Origin: Pseudomonas azotoformans
Lineage (GTDB): Bacteria; Pseudomonadota; Gammaproteobacteria; Pseudomonadales; Pseudomonadaceae
Assembly (NCBI RefSeq): GCF_001579805.1
Contig: NZ_CP014546.1
Span: forward strand, 2,542,001 to 2,606,000
Length of the DNA: 64,000 bases
Reading direction: 5' to 3'
In this document: piece after piece, positions 53,555 through 63,664 of the stretch
Position numbering within the stretch: position 1 is the stretch's first letter
How the letters are laid out: every line of letters starts with the position of its first letter
Made by a program: the position numbers and the translations under genes
The notes under the pieces: model-generated
Told to the model about the DNA's origin: nothing
The model's database searches: none
Seen by the model: only the letters and a program-made list of their open reading frames with translations

Positions 53555-55049
53555 ATGCCTGGTTATTCGCATCCACAATACGGTTACGCCCGGTGTGCTT
53601 GGCCTCGTACAGCGCCTGATCCGCACTCAGCAACAACGCCTCCAGCGACTGACGGCTGCGCTTGTCCCAAGTGCTCATGCCGATGCTCACCGTAATCGGC
53701 TGTTCATCTCCTCCCACCCTCGGCAAGTGCTCGATACCGCTGCGGATATGCTCGGCAATCACCCAGGCGCCCTTGGCATCGGTCACCGGCAGCACCACCG
53801 CAAACTCTTCGCCGCCATAGCGCGCGGCCAGGTCGGCCGGGCGGCGGATATTGGTACCGATCACCTGGGCGACGGTGCGCAACGCCTCATCGCCGCCGTG
53901 ATGGCCGTGGCGGTCGTTGAACGCCTTGAAGTGGTCCACATCGATCATCAGCACCGTCAGCGGCTCGGTCGAACGTTGCGCGCGATCCCATTCCAGGCGC
54001 AGGCGTTCGTCCAGGATACGGCGGTTGGCCAGGCCGGTGAGGGCGTCGGTGGCTGCCAGTTCTGACAGCACGCGTTCGGTGCGATAACGGCGGCGCAATT
54101 CCCGGCGCAGCATCCAGGTCAGCCAGAGCAAGCCGACACAGAGGATGCCGGTGGCACTGCTGACCAGCAGCGCGGCGCGTTGCCAGGGCGCAAATACGTC
54201 ATCGGCGGAGAGCGCCACCACCACAATCAGCGGCAACTCACCGACGTTGCTGAACGTATACAGGCGTTCCTGGCCGGAAAGGGCGGAGATCGCCCGGAAA
54301 CTCCCTTCGCCCTCGCGCAGCATGCGTTTGAAGTTGGGGCGATCGCTCAGGTCTTTGTCGATCATGTCGCGTTCCAGCAACGGCTGCTGGGCCAGGAGGA
54401 TTCCGTGGGTATTCAGCAGATTGACAGAGCTGCCATTGCCGATGGCCAGGCGGTTGAACAGTTGATCGAAATACGCCAAGCGCATGGTCGCCACGGCCAC
54501 ACCGGCAAACTCACCGTTGGGGCCGGACACCCGGCGGCTGAATGCAATGCGCCACACCTGGTCGCAGGCACAGTGGATCTTGAATGGGCGACTGATGAAC
54601 AACCCGGCCTGGGATGTACGTTGATGGGCCTGGAAGTAATCGCGATTGGCAAAGTTGCGCGGCGTCGGCCACAGCGTCGAAGAGTCGGCAATCACCGCAC
54701 CGTTGGCGTCCAGTAACAGCACTTCACCTTTGAAGGGGGCCGCTGTGGATTGATCAAACTGCACCAGATGCCGGATGTCCGGCGAAACCTGACTCAAGTC
54801 CTGCCGCGTAGTGGCGGCGATAAGCCCTTGCAGCGCCAAGTCGTAGAGTTCGACGTTGCGCAGCACATCGGCATTGATCAGTTGGGTGATGTTGCTGGTG
54901 GCGCGCTTGGCGGCCTGCAAGGTGCTGGCATGTTCGCGGATCAGCAGCGCCGCGACGATCACCACGATCAGGACGACAGTGAGGCCACTGCCCAGCATCA
55001 GAAACAGCTCCGGGCGTGCCGGCAGGGTGCGAGAACTGGATTGACTCAT
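53553..55049 (-). CDS. Membrane-bound diguanylate cyclase with periplasmic Cache sensor
   Basis: 498 residues. Membrane helices lie at about 16-38 and 288-310. Between them is a dCache-type sensor domain (VLLLDANGAVIADSSTL and FANRDYFQAH are typical). The C-terminal GGDEF domain has GGEEF as its active-site motif and the upstream ATDALTGLANRR and DVDHFKAFND, so it should make cyclic di-GMP from two GTP. The RxxD inhibitory site is not seen at the usual place (DLAARYGGEEF, with PADL five residues before), so feedback control may be absent. Convergent with lpxC. Confidence 0.93.
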   Translation of the reverse strand: MSQSSSRTLPARPELFLMLGSGLTVVLIVVIVAALLIREHASTLQAAKRATSNITQLINADVLRNVELYDLALQGLIAATTRQDLSQVSPDIRHLVQFDQSTAAPFKGEVLLLDANGAVIADSSTLWPTPRNFANRDYFQAHQRTSQAGLFISRPFKIHCACDQVWRIAFSRRVSGPNGEFAGVAVATMRLAYFDQLFNRLAIGNGSSVNLLNTHGILLAQQPLLERDMIDKDLSDRPNFKRMLREGEGSFRAISALSGQERLYTFSNVGELPLIVVVALSADDVFAPWQRAALLVSSATGILCVGLLWLTWMLRRELRRRYRTERVLSELAATDALTGLANRRILDERLRLEWDRAQRSTEPLTVLMIDVDHFKAFNDRHGHHGGDEALRTVAQVIGTNIRRPADLAARYGGEEFAVVLPVTDAKGAWVIAEHIRSGIEHLPRVGGDEQPITVSIGMSTWDKRSRQSLEALLLSADQALYEAKHTGRNRIVDANNQA

Positions 55050-55135
55050 CGGGCAGACTTCAGCGGTGAGGATGCTGGCAGTTTAGTTCTACCCGATGAA
55101 AATTAAATACGTGGTTAAAAAGAAAGATCTGTCCG

Positions 55136-56459
55136 TCAGAACACGTTGATCGGGTAATCGACGATCACCCGGTATTCATCCACGTCGCGATCCACCGCCG
55201 AGTAGCCGTTACTGCCGCGATTGGTCGCCCATTGCAGGCGCACGGCCAAGTCCTTGGCCTTGCCGCCCTGTACCACGTACTTGAGGTCGATATCCCGTTC
55301 CCAGTGCTTGGCATCTTTGCCATCGGCGCTGTACCAGGCGCTGTAGCCACGGCTTTGCGGGTCGACCTTGGTCAGGTCAGTCTTACCGCTGATGTAGGAC
55401 ACGGCCGAGGTCAAGCCGGGCATGCCGAGGCCGGCGAAGTCGTAGGCGTACTTCAGCTTCCACGAGCGTTCGTTGGGGCCATTGAAATCGGAATACTGCT
55501 GGGAATTATCCAGGTAGATGCTGTCGCCCTGGGCAATGTAGTCGAACGGCGTGTTTCCGTTGACTCGCTGGTAGGTGGCTGTGACGCTGTGGTTTCCCAC
55601 GCCGACGGTGAAGTGCAGGCTGTAGGTGTTGTTGTCGATATCCCCGAGCAGGGACTGACCGGTGTCCTGGGTGTGGTAGTAGTGCAGGCCCGGGTTGAGG
55701 CTGATCAGGTCATTCAGCGCGTAGGTGTAGTCCAGGTCGTAGTAGTACTGGTTCCACACGTTCTTGAGTTCGGAGGCATAGAGGTTGCTGGTCAGCCCTT
55801 CAATGCCGCTGAACGACACACCGGCCCCAGTTCATGTGCTGGCTGTCGGTGTTGTTTGGCAGAGCGCCGTAGCTGGTGCCGATGCGGCGATGCCCGCTCT
55901 GGTTGTAGAGCTTGGTGAAACTGGCCTGGCCGCCTTCGAACATCCAGCCGTCGAAGCTATGGTTGGTCAGGCTCACGCCGCGAAAGGTCTGCGGCAGCAT
56001 ACGGGTCATGCCGCCGGCGATCACCGGGTTGTTGAGGAACAGGTCGCCGGCTTTCAACTCGGTATCGAACCCACGCATTTTCAAGGTGCCGCCGGCCGTC
56101 GAGAACGAGCCAGGCGCCTTGCCGTTGCCACTGCCGTAAGGAAGGATGCTGGATCCGTCGGTGCCGCCACCGCCGTCCAGCTTGAGGCCGAGCATGGCGT
56201 GGGCGTCCAGGCCGAAACCGAGGGTGCCTTGGGTGTAGCCGGATTCGAAGGTGCCGAGAAAGCCCTGGCCCCATTCCTTGCTGTCGTCGGTGTGAATGTC
56301 GCGACGGTCGCGGTTCATGTAGTAGTTGCGGGTGTTGATATTGAGGTGGGCGCCTTCGACGAAACCGTCGGCGGGGGTGGTGTCTGCCGCGTGGGCAAGG
56401 GGGGCAATCGTTGCTGCAATCGCGAGGAATAACGGGGTGAACGTCAGCGAGTTCTTCAC
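55136..56459 (-). pseudogene. OprD-family outer-membrane porin, interrupted by a +1 frameshift
   Basis: 440 residues after correction. The signal peptide [24 protein letters not shown] is clear, followed by an 18-strand-type OprD sequence ([21 protein letters not shown] ...) and a C-terminal Phe (VDYPINVF), as needed for barrel assembly. Such porins admit small organic acids or amino acids; the substrate is unknown. At 55823-55828 (GGCCCC on the plus strand) there is one base too many: the first frame reads [12 protein letters not shown] and stops, while one base fewer gives [15 protein letters not shown] and joins the second part exactly. A sequencing error is the likely cause. Confidence 0.88.
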
Positions 56460-56526
56460 CGGTGGAGCTCCTTTGGTCTATCGGAAACGGCCAATGTCGT
56501 TGGGTGTGCCTGGCCTTTTTTACGGC

Positions 56527-56555
56527 AAAAAAAAGCCGCTGAAGTCAGCGGCTTT
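56527..56555 (-). terminator. Leftward terminator beyond the pump/two-component operon
   Basis: On the reverse strand AAAGCCGCTGA, a short loop, TCAGCGGC and then T8 form a classical terminator about 170 bases beyond the histidine kinase stop. It lies between that operon and the OprD gene. Confidence 0.85.
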
Positions 56556-56693
56556 AAGACAGATTCCCAGTGTAGAGCCCTGGAAAAAAGTCGAGGGAAA
56601 TTCGGGTAAGCGGAGACTGCCTTTGCCGTCGCGCTCATCGATGCGTCAAATTAACGCAGGCGAGCGGTACGATACAGAGTGTAACAAGATAAT

Positions 56694-56718
56694 GACTGTT
56701 GCCCAAATCGCAACAGTC
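56694..56718. repeat. Inverted repeat next to the histidine kinase stop
   Basis: GACTGTTG (56694-56701) and CAACAGTC (56711-56718) are perfect complements around a 9-base loop. There is no T tract, so it may be an mRNA end stabiliser or a binding site. Confidence 0.5.
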
Positions 56719-56723
56719 AGAGG

Positions 56724-58088
56724 TTAGACCGGCAGGGTGATGCCAAACGTATTCCCGCCACCCTCGCTGCGCACGAACACATCACCGCCGTGCATCAAGG
56801 CAATCGCCTTGACGATGGCCAGTCCCAGGCCGTGATTGGCCCCGCTGTTGCTGCGCGACGCGTCCACTCGATAGAAGCGTTCGAACAGGCGCGGCAGATG
56901 TTCGCTGGCAATCGCGTCACCGGGGTTGGTCACGCCGATTGCCACCTGGTGCTCCTGCACCTCGATGTTTACAACGATGACCTGTCCGGGTGCGGTGTGT
57001 TGTACCGCATTGCTCAGCAGGTTGATCAAGGCACGGCGAAGGTGGGCTTTTTCGATCTGCACCGTGGCATCGCCGCGTACCTGCACCTCGACTTGCGCGT
57101 CTTCGAGGATGAAGTCCAGGTAGTCGAGGGTGGTCGCCACTTCATCGGCCAGGGAGCTTTCGATCAGCTTGGTGGCCTTGCTGCCCTGGTCGGCGCTGGC
57201 GAGGAACAGCATGTCATTGATGATCGAACGCAGCCGCTCCAGTTCTTCGAGATTGGATTGCAGCACTTCGAAGTAATGCTCGGCCGACCGTCCTCGGGTC
57301 AGGGCCACCTGGGTCTGGCCGATCAGGTTGGTCAGCGGCGAGCGCAGTTCATGGGCCACGTCGGCGTTGAACGACTCCAGGCGCGAATAGGCCTGCTCGA
57401 CGCGATCCAGGGTGGAGTTGAACGAGTTGACGAACTGGCTCAGTTCCGGCGGCAACGGTGACAGCTGCAGACGACCGGAGAGCTTGGGTGGTGCGAGTTT
57501 CTGCGCCTCATCCGAGAGTTTGCCCAACGGCTTGAGGCCGATGCGCGCGACCCAGAAACCCAATAACGAAGCGAGTACCACGCCGACCAATGCGAGGCTG
57601 ACCAACGCGACCAACAGGTGGTGCTGGGTGGCTCGGAAATTCTCGGTATCGATGGCGATCATGAAACGCAGCGGCGGGCGCTGATCCTTGGCCGGGAACT
57701 GGCTCACCAGCACCTTGAACGGGTATTTGCGCCCCGGCAAGCGCAAGTCGCGCTTGCCCGTCGGCCCCTCGGCAAAGGCGCGGATCTGCGCATCGGGGTT
57801 GCCGTATTCGTAGTTCGGATCACTGCTTACCACCCAGAAACGGATGCGTTTGTCTTCCTCGCCCAGCAACTTGAGCTTGGCTTGCATCTTCACCCAATGG
57901 TCCGGCGTGCCGAAGCGGTTGACCGAAGACTCCAACACGCTATAGCGCGCATCCAACTCGGCGCCCGGCAACAAACCCAGGCTGCGGTCCACCTGCTGAT
58001 ACAGCGCGCCGCCGATCAACAGGAAGATCAACGCCGCTACCAGCGTGAACAGGCTGCTGAGGCGCAGGGCGATGGAGTTAGCCGACAC
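56724..58088 (-). CDS. Heavy-metal-type sensor histidine kinase (CusS/CopS family)
   Basis: 454 residues. Two transmembrane helices (about 10-32 and 165-188) frame a periplasmic sensor domain. HAMP follows, then the H-box DVAHELRSPLTNLIGQ, the N-box LINLLSNAVQH and the G-box NHGLGLAIVKAI. The order matches kinases of the heavy-metal or envelope-stress type. GTG at 58088 is preferred because it overlaps the response regulator stop by 11 bases and gives the usual N terminus; longer starts run inside the other gene. Signal unknown: metal, organic compound and envelope stress are all possible. Confidence 0.87.
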   Translation of the reverse strand: MSANSIALRLSSLFTLVAALIFLLIGGALYQQVDRSLGLLPGAELDARYSVLESSVNRFGTPDHWVKMQAKLKLLGEEDKRIRFWVVSSDPNYEYGNPDAQIRAFAEGPTGKRDLRLPGRKYPFKVLVSQFPAKDQRPPLRFMIAIDTENFRATQHHLLVALVSLALVGVVLASLLGFWVARIGLKPLGKLSDEAQKLAPPKLSGRLQLSPLPPELSQFVNSFNSTLDRVEQAYSRLESFNADVAHELRSPLTNLIGQTQVALTRGRSAEHYFEVLQSNLEELERLRSIINDMLFLASADQGSKATKLIESSLADEVATTLDYLDFILEDAQVEVQVRGDATVQIEKAHLRRALINLLSNAVQHTAPGQVIVVNIEVQEHQVAIGVTNPGDAIASEHLPRLFERFYRVDASRSNSGANHGLGLAIVKAIALMHGGDVFVRSEGGGNTFGITLPV

Positions 58089-58755
58089 TACGACTCTCCA
58101 GCACATACCCCATGCCCCGGATGGTGTGCAGCAGTTTGGTGTCAAACGGCCCATCGAGCTTGGCGCGCAGGCGCTTGATCGCCACTTCCACCACGTTGGC
58201 GTCGCTGTCGAAATTGATGTCCCAGACCATTTCCGCAATCGCGGTCTTGGACAGGATTTCGCCTTGGCGCCGCGCCAATACGCTGAGCAGCGAGAACTCC
58301 TTGGCAGTCAGGTCCAGGCGCAGGCCGTTGCGGCTGGCCTTGCGGCTGATCAGGTCGATCCACAGGTCCGCGACGGTCACCTGCACCGGTTCATGCCCAC
58401 CGCTTCGGCGGGTCAGGGCTTGCAGGCGGGCCACCAGTTCCAGGAAGGAAAACGGCTTGCCCAGGTAGTCGTCGGCGCCCTCGCGCAGGCCACGGATGCG
58501 GTCTTCGACGCGTTCGCGGGCAGTCAGCATGATCACCGGTGTCTGCTTGCGCGCACGCAGCGCTCGCAACACGCCAAAGCCATCGAGGCCGGGCAGCATC
58601 ACGTCGAGCACGATTACCGCGTAGTCGTTTTCCAGCGCAAGGTGCAAGCCTTCGACGCCTTCGCGCGCCACGTCGACGGTGTAGCCTTGCTCTGTCAGGC
58701 CGCGATGCAGGTAATCCGCGGTTTTTTCTTCATCTTCAATAATCAGGACGCGCAT
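58078..58755 (-). CDS. OmpR-family response regulator
   Basis: 225 residues. The receiver domain has the acidic pair EDEE, the phosphoacceptor Asp in VIVLDVMLPGLDG at about 51, the Thr/Ala region MLTARERVEDRI and Lys in LGKPFSF. The C-terminal winged helix has KEFSLLSVLARRQGEILSK and the VEVAIKRLRAKLD recognition region. It resembles CopR/CzcR/IrlR regulators of metal or efflux genes. ATG at 58755 has GGAG at a good distance. The gene lies 31 bases after the RND pump, with the kinase overlapping its 3' end, so pump and sensors share one operon. Confidence 0.9.
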   Translation of the reverse strand: MRVLIIEDEEKTADYLHRGLTEQGYTVDVAREGVEGLHLALENDYAVIVLDVMLPGLDGFGVLRALRARKQTPVIMLTARERVEDRIRGLREGADDYLGKPFSFLELVARLQALTRRSGGHEPVQVTVADLWIDLISRKASRNGLRLDLTAKEFSLLSVLARRQGEILSKTAIAEMVWDINFDSDANVVEVAIKRLRAKLDGPFDTKLLHTIRGMGYVLESRSVG

Positions 58756-58786
58756 GAGCCTTTTGCTCCAGGCCGGGGCCTCAGCC

Positions 58787-61700
58787 TCATTGTGTGGCCG
58801 CCAACGCAGGCGTTGGTTTGGGCTTGTGGAAAAACTTCTCAAGGTACAAGTATATGACCGGCGTGGTGAACAGCGTCAGCGCCTGGCTCACCAGCAGGCC
58901 GCCGACCACCGAGATACCCAGCGGCTGGCGCAGTTCCGCACCGGCGCCATAGCCGAGCATCAGGGGCAGGGCGCCGAGCAATGCGGCCAATGAGGTCATG
59001 ATGATCGGCCGGAACCGTGTGATACATGCTTCGAAGATCGCATCATGGGGCGACAGCCCCCGTGTGCGCTGGGCGTCCAGGGCGAAGTCGATCAGCAGGA
59101 TACCGTTCTTCTTGACGATACCGATCAACAGCACCAGGCCGATCAGCGCCATGATCGAGAAGTCCTGGCCCAACAGCCACAACATGATCAGGGCGCCCAG
59201 GCCGGCAGAGGGCAACGTCGAGATGATCGTCAGCGGGTGCACGAAGCTTTCATACAGCACACCGAGAATGATGTAGACCGCCACCAGCGCCGCGAGGATC
59301 AACCAGGGTTGGCTGGCCAGCGAACTCTGGAACGCCTGCGCCGCCCCCTGGAAGTTGCCGATGATCGAGGCGGGCATGCCGATTTCGTTTTTCGCCTGGT
59401 TGAGCAGGATCACCGCGTCGCCCAACGCCACACCGGGCGCCAGGTTGAACGACAGGTTGGCGGCCGGGAACATGCCGTCGTGACTGATGGACAAAGGCCC
59501 GACCGTAGGCGCATCGACGCTGGCGACCGCCGACAACGGCACCATTTCATTGGTCAGCGGCGAACGTAGGTAGAAGTAATTCAGGCTTTCGGCCTTGCCG
59601 CGCTGCTGCGTGTCCAGTTCCAGCACCACCTGGTACTGGTTGATTTCGGTCTGGAACTCATTGACCTGGCGTTGGCCGAAGGCGTCGTAAAGTGCCTGGT
59701 CGACGTCGGTGGCGGTCAGGCCGAAACGTGCGGCGGCGCGGCGGTCGATGGTGATGTGGGTAATGCTGCCGCCCAGTTGCAGGTCGTTGGAGATATCGCG
59801 GAACGCGGGTATGGAGCGCAATTTCTCGGTCAGGCGCTGGGTCCAGGTATTCAGCGTCGCGCCGTCGTTACTCTTGAGTACGTACTGGTATTGGCTACGG
59901 CTGGGGCCCGAGCTTAGGTTGATGTCCTGGCCCGCACGCAGGTACAGCACGATGCCCGGCACTTTGGCCAGCTTGGGGCGGATGCGATCGATGAATTGGC
60001 TGGCGGACACATCCCGGTCGCCTCGGGGAACAAGGGAAATCCAGAAGCGACCGTTGGCGATGGTCTGGTTGCTACCGGTCACGCCGACGGAATGGGAGAA
60101 CGCGCGCACAGCCGGATCAGCCTTCATGATCTCAGCCAGCGCCTTGTGCTTTTCGACCATGTCCGGGTAAGACACGTCCGCAGCCGCCTCGCTGGTGCCG
60201 AGGATGAAACCGGTGTCTTGTACCGGGAAGAATCCCTTGGGGATAAACACATAGCCGGCCACGGCCAGCGCCAGGGTCAGCATGAAAATGCCGGCCATGG
60301 TGCGTTGGTGGGCCAGGGCGCGGCGCAGGGTTCTTTCGTAGGCTGCCAGCAGCCTTTCACCAAAGCCGGGTTTGTCATGGGGACGATGGCTGGGCGCATT
60401 CATGAACAATGCGGCCAGGGTCGGCGCGAGTGTCAGGGACACCACCACGGAAATCAGGATGGTCGAGGTGGCGGTCAAGGCAAACTCCTTGAACAGCCTG
60501 CCGACCACGCCGCCCATGAACAGCAGCGGGATGAACGCCGCCACCAGGGACACGCTGATGGACACCACCGTAAAGCCAATTTCGCTGGAGCCCTTGATTG
60601 CCGCCTCGCGTTTGTCCAGCCCTGTCTCAAGGTGGCGATGGATGTTCTCCACCACCACAATCGCATCGTCCACCACAAACCCCACGGCCACCACGATGGC
60701 GACCAGGGTCAGGTTGTTCAGGCTGAAGCCCATCACATACATCAAGGCAAAACTGGCGATCAACGACACGCCCAGTACGCTGGACACAATCACGGTTGCC
60801 GACCACTGGCGCAGGAAAATCGCCATGACGCCGATCACCAGCAACACGGCGATCAGCAGAGTCATTTCCACTTCGTGCAGCGAGGCGCGGATGGTGGTGG
60901 TGCGGTCCATCAACACGCTGACCTGCACCGAGGCCGGCAGCATGGCCTCCAGGCGCGGCAGTTCGGGCCTGGATGCGCTCCACGGTCTCGACAATGTTGG
61001 CGCCGGGCTGGCGGGTGATCACCAGGTTGACGCCGGGTGTGTCCACGGCCCAGGCCTGAACGTAGGCGTTTTCCGAACCATCAACCACCTTGGCCACGTC
61101 GCGCAGTTGAACGGGGGCGCCGTTCTTGTAGGAAACGATCAGGTCGCCGTATTCATCCGGGTGGAACAGTTGGTCGTTGGTTGCCAGGGTGGACACGCTG
61201 TTCTTGCCATACAACGCACCTTTTGCCAGGTTCAGGCTCGATTGCTGGATCGCCAGGCGGATGTCGGCCAGGGTCAAGCCGATGGCGGCGAGCTTGTCGG
61301 GAGACGCTTGCACGCGAATCGCCGGGCGTTGCTGGCCGGTAATGTTGATCTGGCCGACGCCGTCGATCTGGCTGATCTGCCGGGCCAGCAGGGTTTCCAC
61401 CAGATCGCTCAGTTCGGTGCCGGGCATGTCATGGGAGCTGACACTGACGATCAGCACCGGGCTGTCTGCCGGGTTGACCTTACGCCAGGTCGGCAGACTC
61501 GGCATGTCACTCGGCAGTTTGCCGGCGGCGGTGTTGATGGCGGCCTGCACTTCCTGCGCAGCGGTGTCGATGCTCTTATCGAGGGTAAATTGCAGGGTCA
61601 GCAAGGTGGAGCCCAAAGCACTGCTGGACGTCATCTGGGTCATGCCGGGGATGGCGCTGAACTGCACCTCCAGCGGGGTCGCAATCGACGATGCCATGGT

Positions 61701-61886
61701 GTCGGGGCTGGCGCCGGGCAGTTGCGCGGTCACTTGGATCGTCGGAAATTCGGCTTCCGGCAACGGGGCGATAGGCAGCTTGGGAAAGGCAATCAGTCCG
61801 AGCAGCACCAGGGCGAAGGTCAGCAACAGGGTGGCGACCGGACGGTCGATGCACCAGGCGGAAATCGAGCCCCGCGATGTCGTCAT
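58787..61886 (-). pseudogene. RND efflux pump inner-membrane permease, interrupted by a +1 frameshift
   Basis: 1032 residues after correction, the usual RND length. The N-terminal WCIDRPVATLLLTFALVLLGL is typical. Transmembrane helix 4 has the proton-relay Asp pair in VGFVVDDAIVVVENIHRHLE, and GIVKKNGILLIDFA is a later signature. It belongs to the HAE1 type and resembles MdtB/MdtC. At 60965-60969 (GGGCC) an extra base breaks the frame: IQARTAAPGG continues wrongly, while one base fewer gives IQAELPRLEAMLPASVQVS, joining the second half. The start overlaps the membrane fusion gene stop by four bases (ATGA). A sequencing error is likely. Confidence 0.9.
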
Positions 61887-63052
61887 GGCTGCACCTTGGC
61901 GTCAGCGGTCTGGATCGCCTGGGGTGGCTCCTTGAGAATTTCGACCTTGGCGCCGGCCTTGAGCCGCGACTGGCCATCGCTGACCAGCACATCGCCGACC
62001 TGAACACCTTTGAGGATATTGCGGTCGCTGTCCTGATACACCACTTGCACCGGCACGATGTCGACCTTGTCGCCGTTGACGCGGTACACGAAGTGCGAGT
62101 CCAGGCCGCGTTGCACAACGCTGGGCGGCACTGCCAGGGCGTTGCGGTCGAGGGCGGTCTGGATCTTGATCGTCACCAGCTGGCCCGGCCAGAGTTTCTG
62201 CGTGCTGTTGCTGAATTCGGCCTTGGCGCGGATGGTGCCGGTGGTGCCGCTGATCTGGTTGTCGATCAGGCTCAAGCGGCCTTGGCCCAGCAGGTCGGAG
62301 TTTTCACTTTCGGTATCGGCACCGAGGTAGGCGTCCACGCGTGCGGGATAAGCGGCCGCGATCAGGCCCTGCAATGTCGGTAGCATCTGTTGCGGCAGAG
62401 AGAATTCGATGGCAATCGGGTCGATCTGGGTGACCGAGAACAGCCCCTGGGCATCGCTCATGCGCAGGAAGTTGCCTTCATCCACGCTGCGGATACCGAC
62501 GCGGCCGGTGACCGGTGAGCGAATCTGCGTGTACGACAGTTGTACCTGGGCCGCGTCGATGGCGGCTTGATTACCTTGTATCGTCGCTTTCAACTGGTTG
62601 ACCAGCGCCTGTTGCTGGTCATAGGTCTGCTTGGAAATGCCGTCATCGACACTCAGTTCCTTGTAGCGCTTGAGGTTGACCACGGCCACTTGCAACTGCG
62701 CCTGGCTCTCGCCCAGTTGCGCCTTGGCCTGGTCAAGGCTGGCGCGGATCGAGCGGTCATCGATGGTCGCCAATAGATCGCCAGCCTTGACCAGTTGCCC
62801 TTCCTTGACCAGCAATCGCGTGAGGATGCCGTCGATTTGCGGGCGGATGACCACGCTGTGCAACGACAGCACCGAGCCGATGCCCGTGACGTAGCGTGGC
62901 AAATCCTGTTCCACCACTTTCATCACGCGGACCGGCACGGCCGTGGAGGCGACCAGCTTGGTCTTGGCGGGCCGGGTCAGCGCCCAGGCCGCCACGGCCA
63001 GTAGGATGAGGACTCCCACGATCACTGCAGTTTTTCTTCTAGGAATGTGCAT
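61883..63052 (-). CDS. RND efflux membrane fusion (periplasmic adaptor) protein
   Basis: 389 residues. One N-terminal membrane helix (TAVIVGVLILLAVAAWAL). The lipoyl half-motifs are VVIRPQIDGILTRLLVKEGQLVKAGDLLATID and LSYTQIRSPVTGRVGIRSVDEG. A coiled-coil hairpin (QAKAQLGESQAQLQVAVVNLKRYKELS) lies between them, and beta-barrel and membrane-proximal domains follow, as in MdtA. ATG at 63052 is chosen; a TTG at 63067 would add five residues. No strong ribosome site is seen for either. It is the first gene of the pump operon. No outer-membrane factor gene is nearby, so a TolC-like partner must be encoded elsewhere. Confidence 0.92.
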   Translation of the reverse strand: MHIPRRKTAVIVGVLILLAVAAWALTRPAKTKLVASTAVPVRVMKVVEQDLPRYVTGIGSVLSLHSVVIRPQIDGILTRLLVKEGQLVKAGDLLATIDDRSIRASLDQAKAQLGESQAQLQVAVVNLKRYKELSVDDGISKQTYDQQQALVNQLKATIQGNQAAIDAAQVQLSYTQIRSPVTGRVGIRSVDEGNFLRMSDAQGLFSVTQIDPIAIEFSLPQQMLPTLQGLIAAAYPARVDAYLGADTESENSDLLGQGRLSLIDNQISGTTGTIRAKAEFSNSTQKLWPGQLVTIKIQTALDRNALAVPPSVVQRGLDSHFVYRVNGDKVDIVPVQVVYQDSDRNILKGVQVGDVLVSDGQSRLKAGAKVEILKEPPQAIQTADAKVQP

Positions 63053-63094
63053 GCGGTAAGGCGCCAAGACGAAGGGAAAGAGATGGGGTGAGTA

Positions 63095-63123
63095 TTTATA
63101 GCCTGCGGACCCGGTCAGTAAAG
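63095..63123 (-). promoter_or_regulatory. Putative promoter of the pump operon
   Basis: On the reverse strand TATAAA (63095-63100) is preceded by CTTTAC/TTTACT with 16-17 base spacing. It lies about 50 bases before the fusion-protein start and overlaps the GGTCA repeat at 63113-63128. Confidence 0.55.
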
Positions 63124-63161
63124 TGACCGCTATCTGACAGCCGCGTCAGTAAAGGCCTGAC
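63113..63161. promoter_or_regulatory. Paired repeats in the pump-operon promoter, candidate operators
   Basis: GTCAGTAAAG occurs twice, at 63114-63123 and 63145-63154, 31 bases (three helical turns) apart. Each copy lies in an inverted repeat: GGTCA-N6-TGACC at 63113-63128 and GTCAG-N7-CTGAC at 63145-63161. A third CTGAC at 63134-63138 is inverted to the second GTCAG. The arrangement suggests binding sites for a regulator, perhaps the response regulator of the operon. Confidence 0.55.
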
Positions 63162-63266
63162 CACTCGTACGACGCAGGTCAAAGATTTGCGTTGCGCAGG
63201 TATACTTCCTACATACGTGGCCCTTAATGTGTGCCCGCATCACTTCCTGCACGCCCCGGAGCTTTC

Positions 63267-63500
63267 ATGACATCCCCGACACAATCCCCTGTTGAAGCGA
63301 CCGATCTCGTCGATTCGGCCAGCGCCGATGGCGTTGAAAAAGCCGAGATCCCGGCGTTCAAGTTTCCTTTCAAGCCGGGTGAGCTGGAGGGGAGCAAGAA
63401 TAACGCCCAGCCCTGGTACAAGAACGGCGCCAAGAACGGTCATACCAAGACTCCAGGCATGGCACCGCCGGGCACTCGCCGCTCCATGGGTAAACGTTAA
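63267..63500 (+). CDS. Small conserved hydrophilic protein, unknown function
   Basis: 77 residues, rich in Lys, Gly and Pro, without signal peptide or membrane segment. The C-terminal half (KFPFKPGELEGSKNNAQPWYKNGAKN then HTKTPGMAPPGTRRSMGKR) is basic and probably unstructured, a type found in many Pseudomonas genomes, possibly nucleic-acid-binding. ATG at 63267 has CCCGGAGC upstream at a good distance; an upstream in-frame ATG at 63231 adds 12 residues that are not expected. It is divergent from the pump operon. Not recognised beyond that. Confidence 0.78.
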   Translation: MTSPTQSPVEATDLVDSASADGVEKAEIPAFKFPFKPGELEGSKNNAQPWYKNGAKNGHTKTPGMAPPGTRRSMGKR

Positions 63501-63664
63501 GAATAATTCGCTGAAATGTTTCACGGACGTTGCCTACGCTGATCGCCGAACTTTCTGCTTGTAGGCCTGCGATCCTTTCTTGAAAGCTTGCACAGTTTCT
63601 GTCCAGCCCTGATTTTTTACCCGGCTGGGCAGGAGGGAGCTCTTTCCGGAAAAGGACGTATCCT

